From assembly GCA_963700045.1 (NCBI GenBank), contig CAVOWK010000002.1, positions 61,600-125,599 of the forward strand: DNA of 64,000 bases, given 5' to 3'. The translations under genes and the position numbers were made by a program. The DNA comes from RPQJ01 sp963700045. Lineage in GTDB: Bacteria > Pseudomonadota > Gammaproteobacteria > Steroidobacterales > Steroidobacteraceae. Shown one piece after another: positions 20,385 through 28,508 of the stretch. The notes under the pieces were generated by a model that worked only from the letters and a program-made list of their open reading frames with translations, searched no databases and was not told the DNA's origin. Position 1 is the stretch's first letter. Each line of letters starts with the position of its first letter.

Positions 20385-21158
20385 TCAGCTGCGCTTCTGT
20401 CGCGGCGCGAGCACCGCGGCAGGCAGGATCTTCAGCAACTGGGCAATGATCGTCCACGGCAGCACCGGCACCCAGCGCTTGCCCACCTGGCGCTCGATCA
20501 TGCGGGCCATGATCGCAGCACCTTTGTCGACGTCGATCAGGAACGGCCGCGCGCCCTTGTCGCGATTGATGTCGGTGTCGATGAAACCCGGCGCCAGTTC
20601 GGTGACGACGACGGGCGTCCCACGGAGTTCGGCACGCAGGGACTGCAGGTAACGATGCAGACCCGCCTTGCTCGCGCTGTACGCGCCGAAGCCGGGCAGG
20701 CCCTTGGAGCCGGCGACCGACGTCACGCCGACGACGTGGCCCGAACCCTGCGCGCGAAAGATCGGCAATGCGGCCTCGATCGTCGCGATCGCGCCCACCA
20801 GGTTGATGTCGATCGTCGCGCGCATCAGGGGCAGCTTGCCCCTGCCCGTCGGCGTGAGGGGTCCCACGCCCGCATTGGCCACGATCACGTCGAGCCGGCC
20901 GAGCTGCGCTGCAGCTCGCTGCACGGCGGGCTCGATCGCATCCGTGTCGGCGACGTCGAGTGCAATCGTCACGACTTGCGCGGCGCCGGCCGCGAGCAAC
21001 TGCGGCGCCAGTGCTTCGAGGCGATCGAGGCGGCGCGCCGCGATGGCGAGGCCGTAGCCCCGCCGCGCAAACTCGCGGGCCAGGCCCTCGCCGATGCCGG
21101 AGGACGCCCCCGTGATCAACATGCACCGGGCACCGGGCGTCTTCGTTGCTGCCGTCAC
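20385..21158 (-). CDS. Short-chain dehydrogenase/reductase
   Basis: A 257-residue classical SDR: TGASSGIGEGLAREFARRG cofactor loop, the AARR basic pair after strand 2 (suggesting NADPH), VIANAGVG, VTSVAG with the catalytic Ser, and YSASK with Tyr/Lys. The C-terminal tail LPWTIIAQLLKILPAAVLA is hydrophobic, possibly a membrane-contact helix as in fatty-acyl or sphingoid-base reductases. I chose GTG 21158 for the GGAG five bases upstream; a longer open frame to 21260 has no start support. It is the first gene of the lipid operon and diverges from the LysR gene across 127 bp, which probably holds both promoters. Confidence 0.87.
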   Translation of the reverse strand: MTAATKTPGARCMLITGASSGIGEGLAREFARRGYGLAIAARRLDRLEALAPQLLAAGAAQVVTIALDVADTDAIEPAVQRAAAQLGRLDVIVANAGVGPLTPTGRGKLPLMRATIDINLVGAIATIEAALPIFRAQGSGHVVGVTSVAGSKGLPGFGAYSASKAGLHRYLQSLRAELRGTPVVVTELAPGFIDTDINRDKGARPFLIDVDKGAAIMARMIERQVGKRWVPVLPWTIIAQLLKILPAAVLAPRQKRS

Positions 21159-21285
21159 CGCGACTCCGTCTTCCTGATCAACGCTCCATGATACGCCTCG
21201 GCGGCACGCTGCCACCCAGGACAATGCCCATGCCTTCCAACAAGCCCGTCTGGGCAGCACGACCTGCCTCTGCTAGCGTCGCGCC

Positions 21286-22359
21286 ATGGCGAAGACACCT
21301 GGCCTGATGGACCTCCTGGCGCTCGTTCCGGCCGCGGACATTGCTAGAGCTGCGAAGGCGCTGGGGCTGGACCCCGAAGCACTGACGAAACGCCTGCTGG
21401 CCCTCGACTCGACTGGCATCAGCACCCGCCTGGTCGACACGGCAACACGGGCACTCAAGCCCGGCGAGGCCGGTCGCCTGGTCATCGACCACGCGGCCCG
21501 CATCTTCACGCAGGCGCGCGACCTTACGCGCGACCTCGAGGAACTCGCAGGCCTGCAGGCGCCAGAGATGCATTTCGGCACCGACCTGTTCGCCGCGGAA
21601 CTGCCGCTGGGTGCGGCATTGGGTCGCATGGCGTCGGCCAACTCGCGCCTGCGCGTGCACGCCGAGACCAGCGATTTCGAGCACCTTGCGCGCGAGGTGC
21701 TGGCGGGCAAGCTCGAGTTCGCCGTCGGGGACACGGCGGGTGCCGAGCGGCACCCGACGCGGCTCGCCATCGAGCCCGTGGCGGAGCACCGGATGTTCTT
21801 CTTCGTGCGGCAGGGACATCCGCTGGTCGCCGCCAGGGAACACTCGCTCGAGACCATCCTGGTGTTCCCGCTGGTGTCGCCGCGGTTGCCGCAGCGCATG
21901 GCGGTGCATCTCGGCAAGGATGCCGCACACGCGCGCATCGACCGCGAAACCGGCGACCTCACGCCCAGCCTGATGGTGGACAGCTTCGCCGTGGCGCGCA
22001 ACGCGGTCATGGCAGGCGATGCGGTGGGCCTGGCGCCGCTCGTGGCGCTGGAGCATGACATCCGCGCCAGGGAGATCGCTTTGCTGCCGTTCACGGCGCC
22101 GTGGCTGCAGTTGAGCTACGGCCTGTTCTACACGCGCAAGCGCCCGCTTTCGCGCGTCGCGCAGCTGTTCATGACCCAGCTGCGACAGGTCGAAGTGGTC
22201 CTGCAGGCACGCGAGCAGCGCGCGCTGGCGCGGCTCGAGGGCAAGAAGCGCGCACGCCGGCCCGCCGCGAAACGCAAAGTGAAGACTGCCGCCGAACCGG
22301 CGGGCCACGTCGCGAAGTCGACCGCCGCGCCTGCCCGCCGGGCCCGGATCCGCCAGTGA
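21286..22359 (+). CDS. LysR-family transcriptional regulator with basic tail
   Basis: A 357-residue regulator. The N-terminal winged helix-turn-helix is divergent but recognisable (DIARAAKALGLDPEALTKRLLALD, then LKPGEAGRLVIDHA), followed by the periplasmic-binding-like effector domain with HRMFFFVRQGHPL and VMAGDAVGLAPL. The last 45 residues are unusually basic (KKRARRPAAKRKVK ... ARRARIRQ), beyond the normal LysR end at about 310. It is divergent from the SDR operon, which LysR proteins often control, and its stop overlaps the GTG start of the M64 peptidase gene by 4 bp, so it may also be co-translated with that gene. Confidence 0.85.
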   Translation: MAKTPGLMDLLALVPAADIARAAKALGLDPEALTKRLLALDSTGISTRLVDTATRALKPGEAGRLVIDHAARIFTQARDLTRDLEELAGLQAPEMHFGTDLFAAELPLGAALGRMASANSRLRVHAETSDFEHLAREVLAGKLEFAVGDTAGAERHPTRLAIEPVAEHRMFFFVRQGHPLVAAREHSLETILVFPLVSPRLPQRMAVHLGKDAAHARIDRETGDLTPSLMVDSFAVARNAVMAGDAVGLAPLVALEHDIRAREIALLPFTAPWLQLSYGLFYTRKRPLSRVAQLFMTQLRQVEVVLQAREQRALARLEGKKRARRPAAKRKVKTAAEPAGHVAKSTAAPARRARIRQ

Positions 22360-23777
22360 AACGCATCGCCGTCGGTTTCCTGTCGCTGGCGATGTCGGCC
22401 GTAAGCCTGGCCGCGGATGTGGCACCGGCCACGTACCGCCTCGACCTCTTCCACACCGGCGGCAAAGGCACGGAGATTTTCGCGGTCGACCGTTTGCGGC
22501 AGGAGCCCCTGCCGTGGCCCGGCCATCCATCACGCGCGACGGACGACGGCAAGTCCGGCGTCTACCGCTTCGAGGTGCGCGATGCCGACGGCCAGCTGCT
22601 GCAGGCGCGCGGCTACGCATCGATCTTCGGCGAGTGGGTGACGACCGACGAGGCGCAGCACCAGCACCGCACCTTCCACGAATCGCTGCGTTTTCCTGCA
22701 CCCGCGAAGCCGGGACCGGTGCAGGTGCAGATCTACCGGCGCGACGCGCAACAGGTCTTCCAGCCGCTGTGGGAGACGAAGCTCGACACGACGGACATGT
22801 TCGTCGACCGGTCCCCGACCGCGGCGCAAGACCTGATCGTGATCGAGCAGCATGGTGCAGCCGCGGACAAGGTCGACCTGCTGTTGCTCGGCGACGGTTA
22901 CACCGCCGCGGAATGCGCCGCGAAATTCCGCGCCGATGCCGCGCGCGTGTCGGCAGCGCTGTTCAAGGTGCAGCCCTTCGCGCGCCGCCGCGAGGACTTC
23001 AACGTCTGGGGACTCTGCCCGCCCGCAGCGGAATCCGGCGTGTCACGCCCTTCCACGGGCATCCATCGCGCTTCCCCGGCCGGAGCCACCTACGACGCCT
23101 TCGGCAGCGAACGCTACCTGCTCACGTTCGAGAACCGCGCGCTGCGCGAGATCGCCTCGCAGGCGCCGTACGAAGCGCTGGTGATCCTCGCCAACAACGA
23201 CACGTACGGGGGCGGCGGTATCTTCGGGCTGTATTCGACCCTGGCCGTGGACAGCTCGTGGGCCGACTACCTGTTCGTGCACGAGTTCGGCCACCACTTC
23301 GCGGCGCTCGCGGACGAGTACTACACCTCGCCCGTCGCCTACGCGGCGCCGACCACGATCGTCGAGCCGTGGGAGCCGAACGTCACTGCGGCTCTCGACC
23401 GGGACGAGCTCAAGTGGCGTCACCTCGTCGCGACGAGCACGCCGGTGCCGACGCCGTGGCCAAAGGCAGCGTTTGAAACCTACCAGCGCGACGTGCAGGC
23501 GCGCCGCAAGCAGATCCGCGCGGACCGCCGGCCGGAAAGCGAGATGGACGCGCTCTTCCGCGAAGAACAGGCGCACGTCACGCAACTGCTCGGTCGCGAG
23601 CGCGACCACGCGGCCGTCGGCGCGTTCCAGGGCGCCAATTACGACGCGCAGGCTTACTACCGTCCACAGCTCGATTGCATCATGTTCACCCGCGACGAGG
23701 TGCCTTTCTGCCGCGTGTGCGAATCGGCCCTCGAACGGATGATCGACTCGATCGCACCGGAAACGGCGCAGCGCTAG
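22356..23777 (+). CDS. Secreted M64-family metallopeptidase
   Basis: A 473-residue exported peptidase of the M64 (IgA-peptidase-like) family. It has a signal peptide MKRIAVGFLSLAMSAVSLAA, an N-terminal beta-rich M64 domain (YRLDLFHTGG onward), and the catalytic motif HEFGHHFAALADEYY with zinc ligands at H309 and H313 and the catalytic Glu310. The start GTG 22356 overlaps the LysR stop as GTGA. Known M64 enzymes cleave immunoglobulin in gut bacteria; in an environmental organism the substrate is open. The membrane protein gene starts 9 bp downstream, suggesting one operon. Confidence 0.88.
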   Translation: MKRIAVGFLSLAMSAVSLAADVAPATYRLDLFHTGGKGTEIFAVDRLRQEPLPWPGHPSRATDDGKSGVYRFEVRDADGQLLQARGYASIFGEWVTTDEAQHQHRTFHESLRFPAPAKPGPVQVQIYRRDAQQVFQPLWETKLDTTDMFVDRSPTAAQDLIVIEQHGAAADKVDLLLLGDGYTAAECAAKFRADAARVSAALFKVQPFARRREDFNVWGLCPPAAESGVSRPSTGIHRASPAGATYDAFGSERYLLTFENRALREIASQAPYEALVILANNDTYGGGGIFGLYSTLAVDSSWADYLFVHEFGHHFAALADEYYTSPVAYAAPTTIVEPWEPNVTAALDRDELKWRHLVATSTPVPTPWPKAAFETYQRDVQARRKQIRADRRPESEMDALFREEQAHVTQLLGRERDHAAVGAFQGANYDAQAYYRPQLDCIMFTRDEVPFCRVCESALERMIDSIAPETAQR

Positions 23778-23785
23778 GAGCGGCC

Positions 23786-25051
23786 GTGCCGGAACTCGAC
23801 CTCACCCTCGCCTGGAATTTCGCCACCGCGCTGCTGATCGGCGCATTGGTCGGCATCGAGCGCGAGCGGCACAAGCAGCGCCAGGAACATCCCGAGATCG
23901 CGGGCCTGCGCACCTTCATCCTGGTGGCGTTGTTCGGCGCGCTGAGCGGCTGGGTCAGCCTGGTCCTCGCGACGTCGTGGGTGCTTGCGGCCGGCCTCAT
24001 CGCGATCACCGCGGCGGTGCTCACCGGTTACGTCCTGAGCGTGCGACTGAATCCGGAGGGCCTGGGGCTGACAACCGAGGTCGCCGCCGTCGCGACCTTC
24101 CTGCTCGGCGCGCTCGCCACGCTGGGCCAGCGCGAACTCGCGGTCGGGATCGGCGTGATCGTGGCCGCGGTGCTCGCCTACAAGCAGCCCCTGCATGGCT
24201 TCGTCGGCCGGCTCGACAGCGAGGACGTCTACGCCGTGCTGCGGCTGCTGATCGCGACGTTCATCGTCCTGCCGCTGTTGCCGAACGCCACGATCGACCC
24301 TTGGGACGCGCTGAATCCGCAGTCGCTGTGGCTGCTGGCGCTGCTGATCGCAGGCCTGTCGCTGGTCGGCTACGTGCTCACGCGACTGCTCGGCGCGCAC
24401 CGCGGGATTCCGCTCACCGGCCTGTCCGGAGGCCTCGTCTCATCGACTGCGGTCACCTTGTCATTCGCGCGGCAAAGCCGCGAGCTGCAATACGCGGCAG
24501 CCAACTCGGCCATCGCGAGCGGCATCCTGCTGGCGTGGACCGTGAGCTTCGTGCGCGTGCTGGTGGAGGTGCTGGTGGTCAACCGCGCCCTGCTGCCGTC
24601 GCTGCTGCCCGCCATGATCTCGATGACCGTGGTGTGTGCCGCCTTCGCGGCATGGCACCAGCGGCGCGCCGGGCAGGAGGTCCAGGCGCAGGACGTGCCG
24701 CTGCGCAATCCTTTCAGCCTGACCGCCGCCATCAAGTTCGCCGCGCTGTTCGCGGCCGTGCTGCTGGTCGTCAAGCTCGCGCAGGCATACGCGCCGGAGA
24801 CGGGCCTGTACTACGTCGCCGCGCTGGCCGGCACGACCGACGTGGATGCGATCACGCTGTCGATGGCGCAATACGCGCGCACGGGCAACGCGGCCGTCGC
24901 GTCGCATGCAATCACGATCGCGGTGCTGAGCAACACGATCATCAAGACGGGCATGGTCACGGCACTCGGCAGCCCGGCCTTGCGCGGTTCGGTGCTCGTC
25001 GCGACCGTCGGCATACTCGTCGCCGGCGTCGGCGCAGTCCTCCTCACCTGA
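23786..25051 (+). CDS. MgtC/SapB-DUF4010 membrane protein
   Basis: A 421-residue integral membrane protein with about twelve hydrophobic segments. The N-terminal half has the MgtC/SapB signature (ALLIGALVGIERERHKQ and AGLRTFILVALFGALSG), and the C-terminal half matches DUF4010 (GLSGGLVSSTAVTLSFARQS and AGTTDVDAITLSMAQYA). The transported or sensed species is unknown. The start is GTG 23786, with GGAG five bases before it overlapping the end of the upstream peptidase gene. A PrsW-type protease gene follows by 32 bp. Confidence 0.88.
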   Translation: MPELDLTLAWNFATALLIGALVGIERERHKQRQEHPEIAGLRTFILVALFGALSGWVSLVLATSWVLAAGLIAITAAVLTGYVLSVRLNPEGLGLTTEVAAVATFLLGALATLGQRELAVGIGVIVAAVLAYKQPLHGFVGRLDSEDVYAVLRLLIATFIVLPLLPNATIDPWDALNPQSLWLLALLIAGLSLVGYVLTRLLGAHRGIPLTGLSGGLVSSTAVTLSFARQSRELQYAAANSAIASGILLAWTVSFVRVLVEVLVVNRALLPSLLPAMISMTVVCAAFAAWHQRRAGQEVQAQDVPLRNPFSLTAAIKFAALFAAVLLVVKLAQAYAPETGLYYVAALAGTTDVDAITLSMAQYARTGNAAVASHAITIAVLSNTIIKTGMVTALGSPALRGSVLVATVGILVAGVGAVLLT

Positions 25052-25083
25052 CCCGCGGCGGATCATGCCGGGAGCGCCAGCCG

Positions 25084-26322
25084 ATGCCGCAGGAAACCAT
25101 CGATACCACGCTCGACCCGCTTGCTTCGCCGCTGCGGCGGCCGCGGGTGGCGCGCGCACTGACGTGGACACTCGGCATCCTGCTCGCCTTTGCCTCCCTG
25201 CTGATCTGCACGGTCGTGGCCGGGCTGGGTTCCGCCGCCACCGGCGTGTTCGTGCGCGCGCTGGCCCTGTCGTCCGCGATGTCGCTGCTCCCGATCCTGA
25301 TCCTCCGGTTCCTCGACCGCCGTGAACGCGAGTCGCCCTATGCGTACGCCGCGGCGTTCCTGTGGGGCGGCCTCATCGCGACCACGATCGCGCTGCCGCT
25401 CAACACGGCGGCGATCATGGCCGTCACGCAGTGGCTGGAGCAGTTTCCCGAACTCGGCCAGATGCTCGGCCCCGACGCCGCGATGATGGTCGGCGCGCCG
25501 CTCTCGGCGCCGATCGTCGAGGAAACGACCAAGGGCATCGGCATCGTGCTGCTCTTCTGGCTGCTGCGCGGCGAGTTCGACAACGTGCGCGACGGGTTCA
25601 TTTACGGCGCCTTGATCGGCGCCGGCTTCAACTGGTTCGAATCGGCGCTGTACGTGCAGCAGAACTTCGTCGAGTTCGGCACCGCACCGTACGGATTCCA
25701 GATCGGCACGCGCTTCGCCTGGCTCGGCCTCGCAGGCCATGCGCTGTTCTCCGGGATCTTCGGCGCCGCGCTGGGCGTGTCGCGCGCCACCTCGACGCTC
25801 TGGCTGCGTGTTCTCGCGCCCGTCGGCGGGTTCGCGCTGGCGGTGCTCGGGCACGCGTGGAACAACTCGCTGCCGCTGTTCATGGCGCTGGCCGCCGCCC
25901 AGTCCGGCGAGGCTGCACCGACCGAAGTGCTCGCGCCGCCGACGTACACCGTCTGGGAAGCCATGGTCACGGCCAGCCTGACCAACCTGGTCGTGTTCCT
26001 GCCGTTTGCGCTGCTGCTCGCGTTCATCCTCTATCGCAGCGGCCAGGCCGAGCGCCGTGTGCTCGTCGAGGAACTCGCGGACGAGGTGGGGCGCAGCGTC
26101 ACCGCGGGGGAATTGACGGCGATCGCAGCGGACCGCGCCTTCCGCACCCGACGCATCGATCCGCGCCACGCGCGGGTTTCGGCGGCACTGGTCAACGCGC
26201 AGAACGAGCTGGCGTTTCGCAAGCGCCGGCTGAAAAGCCGCGGTCTCGACCCGACGGTCGACGGCGTGCTCGAACAGCGCCGGGCGCAGATTGCGGCATT
26301 GCGGCGAAAGCTTCCCGGGTGA
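25084..26322 (+). CDS. PrsW-type intramembrane protease
   Basis: A 412-residue membrane protein of the PrsW family (glutamic-type intramembrane proteases related to CAAX proteases). Catalytic candidates are visible: EETTKG (E146, E147, K150), a histidine in GLAGHALFSGIFG, and another in VLGHAWNN. About eight membrane helices are followed by a cytoplasmic, charged C-terminal extension (from about 335) with coiled-coil character. PrsW of Bacillus cleaves an anti-sigma factor; no anti-sigma gene is nearby, so the substrate is unknown. It sits between the MgtC-like and CHRD genes in the same direction. Confidence 0.85.
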   Translation: MPQETIDTTLDPLASPLRRPRVARALTWTLGILLAFASLLICTVVAGLGSAATGVFVRALALSSAMSLLPILILRFLDRRERESPYAYAAAFLWGGLIATTIALPLNTAAIMAVTQWLEQFPELGQMLGPDAAMMVGAPLSAPIVEETTKGIGIVLLFWLLRGEFDNVRDGFIYGALIGAGFNWFESALYVQQNFVEFGTAPYGFQIGTRFAWLGLAGHALFSGIFGAALGVSRATSTLWLRVLAPVGGFALAVLGHAWNNSLPLFMALAAAQSGEAAPTEVLAPPTYTVWEAMVTASLTNLVVFLPFALLLAFILYRSGQAERRVLVEELADEVGRSVTAGELTAIAADRAFRTRRIDPRHARVSAALVNAQNELAFRKRRLKSRGLDPTVDGVLEQRRAQIAALRRKLPG

Positions 26323-26418
26323 CGACGTGGAACGCGACCAGTTCGCAGCAACTACGTATTCCGGCCGCGGCTCCGGGGACGCACATTGCCCATGCTAGAA
26401 AAGCCCCAGGAGCCGTCC

Positions 26419-26937
26419 ATGTTCACCAGCCGTAACGTCCTCATCAGCCTCGTGGCTGCCGCCGCCTGCCTCGCGATTCCTGCACAGGCCGCCGACAGTG
26501 TGTTCACGGCAGCCATGGACGGGGCACAGTGCCTGCCGGACGCGATCAAGACGCCGGCGACCGGCGCGGTCGAACTCCGCGTGAGCGCGGACGGCAAGAA
26601 GATCGACTACAAGATCACGCTCGACAAGCTGTTGAACCCGTCTCAGGCGGACCTGCACCTCGGCCCCGCGAGCCAGAACGGCCAGGTCGTGGTCAAGCTG
26701 TGGCCGCTGGGCAGCGCGGCCGCCAAGCGCGGCGAATTCACCGGCGTGCTGGTGGAAGGCTCGTTCGACGCCGGCGATTTCGTCGGCCCGATGACCGGCT
26801 CCACGATCGCAGAGTTCATCGAAGAGATTCGCGCCGGCAACACGTACGTCAACGTGCACACCTACGACGGCGTGGACCCGCCCTACTCGGGTCCGGGCGA
26901 CTACCGCGTCGGCGAGATCCGCGGCCAGCTGAAGTAG
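26419..26937 (+). CDS. Secreted CHRD-domain protein
   Basis: A 172-residue protein with a clear signal peptide (MFTSRNVLISLVAAAACLAIPAQAA) and one CHRD domain, a beta-sandwich first defined in chordin: VELRVSADGKKIDYKITL, QADLHLGPASQNGQVVVKLWPL and AGNTYVNVHT are typical. CHRD proteins in bacteria are extracytoplasmic with no firm function. ATG 26419 has AGGAG six bases upstream. It is last in the LysR-M64-MgtC-PrsW series after a 96-bp gap. A cysteine near residue 34 (QCLPD) replaces a position usually occupied by threonine or glycine. Confidence 0.85.
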   Translation: MFTSRNVLISLVAAAACLAIPAQAADSVFTAAMDGAQCLPDAIKTPATGAVELRVSADGKKIDYKITLDKLLNPSQADLHLGPASQNGQVVVKLWPLGSAAAKRGEFTGVLVEGSFDAGDFVGPMTGSTIAEFIEEIRAGNTYVNVHTYDGVDPPYSGPGDYRVGEIRGQLK

Positions 26938-26940
26938 ACC

Positions 26941-27765
26941 CTAGAGGCGGAATACCCGCCGCGCATTGGCGCCGAGAAAGCCTGCCGCAATCTCGGCGCC
27001 GAGCTGCATCTCTGCCAGGCCCTCGAGCGCGCGCGCCGGCGGGATCATCGGCCAGTTCGTGCCGAACAACACCTTGTGACGACCGTGGCCACGCAGGTAG
27101 TCGACCAGCGCGGCCGGATACCGCCTGACCGTGTACGCCGACGTATCGATGTACACGTTCGGATGCTTGGTTGCGACGGCGATCATCTCCTCGGTCCACG
27201 GATAGCCGATGTGGCCGCCGACGACGACGAGGTCCGGAAAGTCGATCGCCACCTGGTCGATGTACGGGATCGGCCGGCCGAACTCCGACGGCAGCAGCGG
27301 GCCGGTGTGCCCGACCTGCGTGCAGAACGGGATGCCGAGCTCGCAGCACTCGCTGTAGACCGGATAGAAACGCGCATGCGTCGGCGGCAGTTCCCATAGC
27401 CACGGCAGCACGCGCACGGCCTTGAAGCCGAGCTCACGCACGCAGCGGCGCAGTTCCCTGACCGCCGCCCGCGGCTTCGAGATGTCCAGCGAACCCACTC
27501 CGACCAGCCGGTCGGGCGCCTGCCGCACGAACGCAGCGACTTCGTCGTTGGCGATCAGGTCGCCGTGCGGTCCCGTCCACGCGCTGATCAGGCTGCGGCC
27601 CACGCCGCCCTCGTCCATGGCCGCGAGCGTGGCGGCGACAGGCGGCTCGCCCGCGGCAGCCTCGAGCCCCACCTTCGTCCAGCGACGCAGGGATTCGAAC
27701 ATCGGGTGATTGAGGTGACGCGCCGTGGGGTGCTGCGCCCAGGCGTCGACGATTTCCGTGGTCAT
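26941..27765 (-). CDS. Amidohydrolase 2-family metal-dependent hydrolase
   Basis: A 274-residue TIM-barrel hydrolase of the amidohydrolase-2 (decarboxylase-like) group. Conserved features include GVGSLDISKP, GFKAVRVLPW, CTQVGHTGPLLPSE, VVGGHIGYPWTEE, and the final FGTNWPMIPP with the aspartate-region substitute. The usual N-terminal HxH is reduced (DAWAQHPT), so metal binding may differ. The start is ATG 27765, giving MTTEIVDAW; an upstream TTG at 27801 is less likely because it would run into the peroxide-response promoter. It converges with the CHRD gene (3 bp apart) and diverges from ahpC. Confidence 0.8.
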   Translation of the reverse strand: MTTEIVDAWAQHPTARHLNHPMFESLRRWTKVGLEAAAGEPPVAATLAAMDEGGVGRSLISAWTGPHGDLIANDEVAAFVRQAPDRLVGVGSLDISKPRAAVRELRRCVRELGFKAVRVLPWLWELPPTHARFYPVYSECCELGIPFCTQVGHTGPLLPSEFGRPIPYIDQVAIDFPDLVVVGGHIGYPWTEEMIAVATKHPNVYIDTSAYTVRRYPAALVDYLRGHGRHKVLFGTNWPMIPPARALEGLAEMQLGAEIAAGFLGANARRVFRL

Positions 27766-27817
27766 GGGCGCGAGGATCGCGCCGCAGGCGCCACGAATCA
27801 ATCGCTTGCATCGATCG

Positions 27818-27854
27818 ATAGCCCATTCCTATCGATCCCGCAAAAACAATCTAT
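27818..27854 (+). promoter_or_regulatory. OxyR-like operator before ahpC
   Basis: ATAG (27818-27821), seven bases, CTAT (27829-27832), seven bases, GCAA in place of ATAG, seven bases, CTAT (27851-27854). This reproduces the OxyR pattern of four tetranucleotides at exact ten/eleven-base steps with three of four matching. The first pair also sits in a perfect hairpin ATCGATAG/CTATCGAT. It lies 91 bp before the ahpC start, where OxyR normally activates ahpCF. Confidence 0.6.
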
Positions 27855-27944
27855 TGGCCCTACCGGGCTGCACCCCGGACAATGCGCGCCATCGAAGCAT
27901 TCACCCCTCTGCCATCCCGGCAAAACAACCTGGAGACCACACCC

Positions 27945-28508
27945 ATGTCGCTGATCAACACCACCGTCCCGCCGTTCAAGACGCAGGCCTTCCACAACGG
28001 CAAGTTCGTCGAAGTGAGCAACGAGTCCATGCAGGGCAAGTGGTCGGTCGTCATCTTCATGCCGGCGGCCTTCACCTTCAATTGCCCGACGGAAGTCGAG
28101 GACGCGGCCGACAACTACGCCGAGTTCCAGAAGCTGGGCGCCGAGGTCTATATCGTCACGACCGACACGCACTTCTCGCACAAGGTGTGGCACGAGACCT
28201 CGCCGGCCGTCGGCAAGGCGAAGTTCCCGCTGGTCGGCGACCCGACGCACACCCTTTCGCGCGGCTTCGGCGTGCACATCGAGGAAGCGGGCCTCGCCCT
28301 GCGCGGCACGTTCGTGATCAACCCGGACGGCGTGATCAAGACTCTCGAGATCCACGACAACGCCATCGCGCGTGACGTCAAGGAAACGCTGCGCAAGCTC
28401 AAGGCCGCGCAGTACGTCGCCGCGCACCCGGGCGAAGTGTGCCCGGCCAAGTGGAACGACGGCTCGAAGACGATCAAGCCGTCGCTCGACCTCGTGGGCA
28501 AGATCTGA
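27945..28508 (+). CDS. ahpC: Alkyl hydroperoxide reductase subunit C (peroxiredoxin)
   Basis: A 187-residue two-cysteine peroxiredoxin reducing hydrogen peroxide, organic peroxides and peroxynitrite. The peroxidatic Cys47 lies in AAFTFNCPTEVEDAADNY, and the resolving cysteine in HPGEVCPAKW near the C-terminus. The length equals E. coli AhpC (187). ATG 27945 has GGAG nine bases upstream. Its stop overlaps the ahpF start by one base (TGATG), so the reductase that recharges it is co-translated. Probably controlled by OxyR through the site upstream. Confidence 0.97.
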   Translation: MSLINTTVPPFKTQAFHNGKFVEVSNESMQGKWSVVIFMPAAFTFNCPTEVEDAADNYAEFQKLGAEVYIVTTDTHFSHKVWHETSPAVGKAKFPLVGDPTHTLSRGFGVHIEEAGLALRGTFVINPDGVIKTLEIHDNAIARDVKETLRKLKAAQYVAAHPGEVCPAKWNDGSKTIKPSLDLVGKI

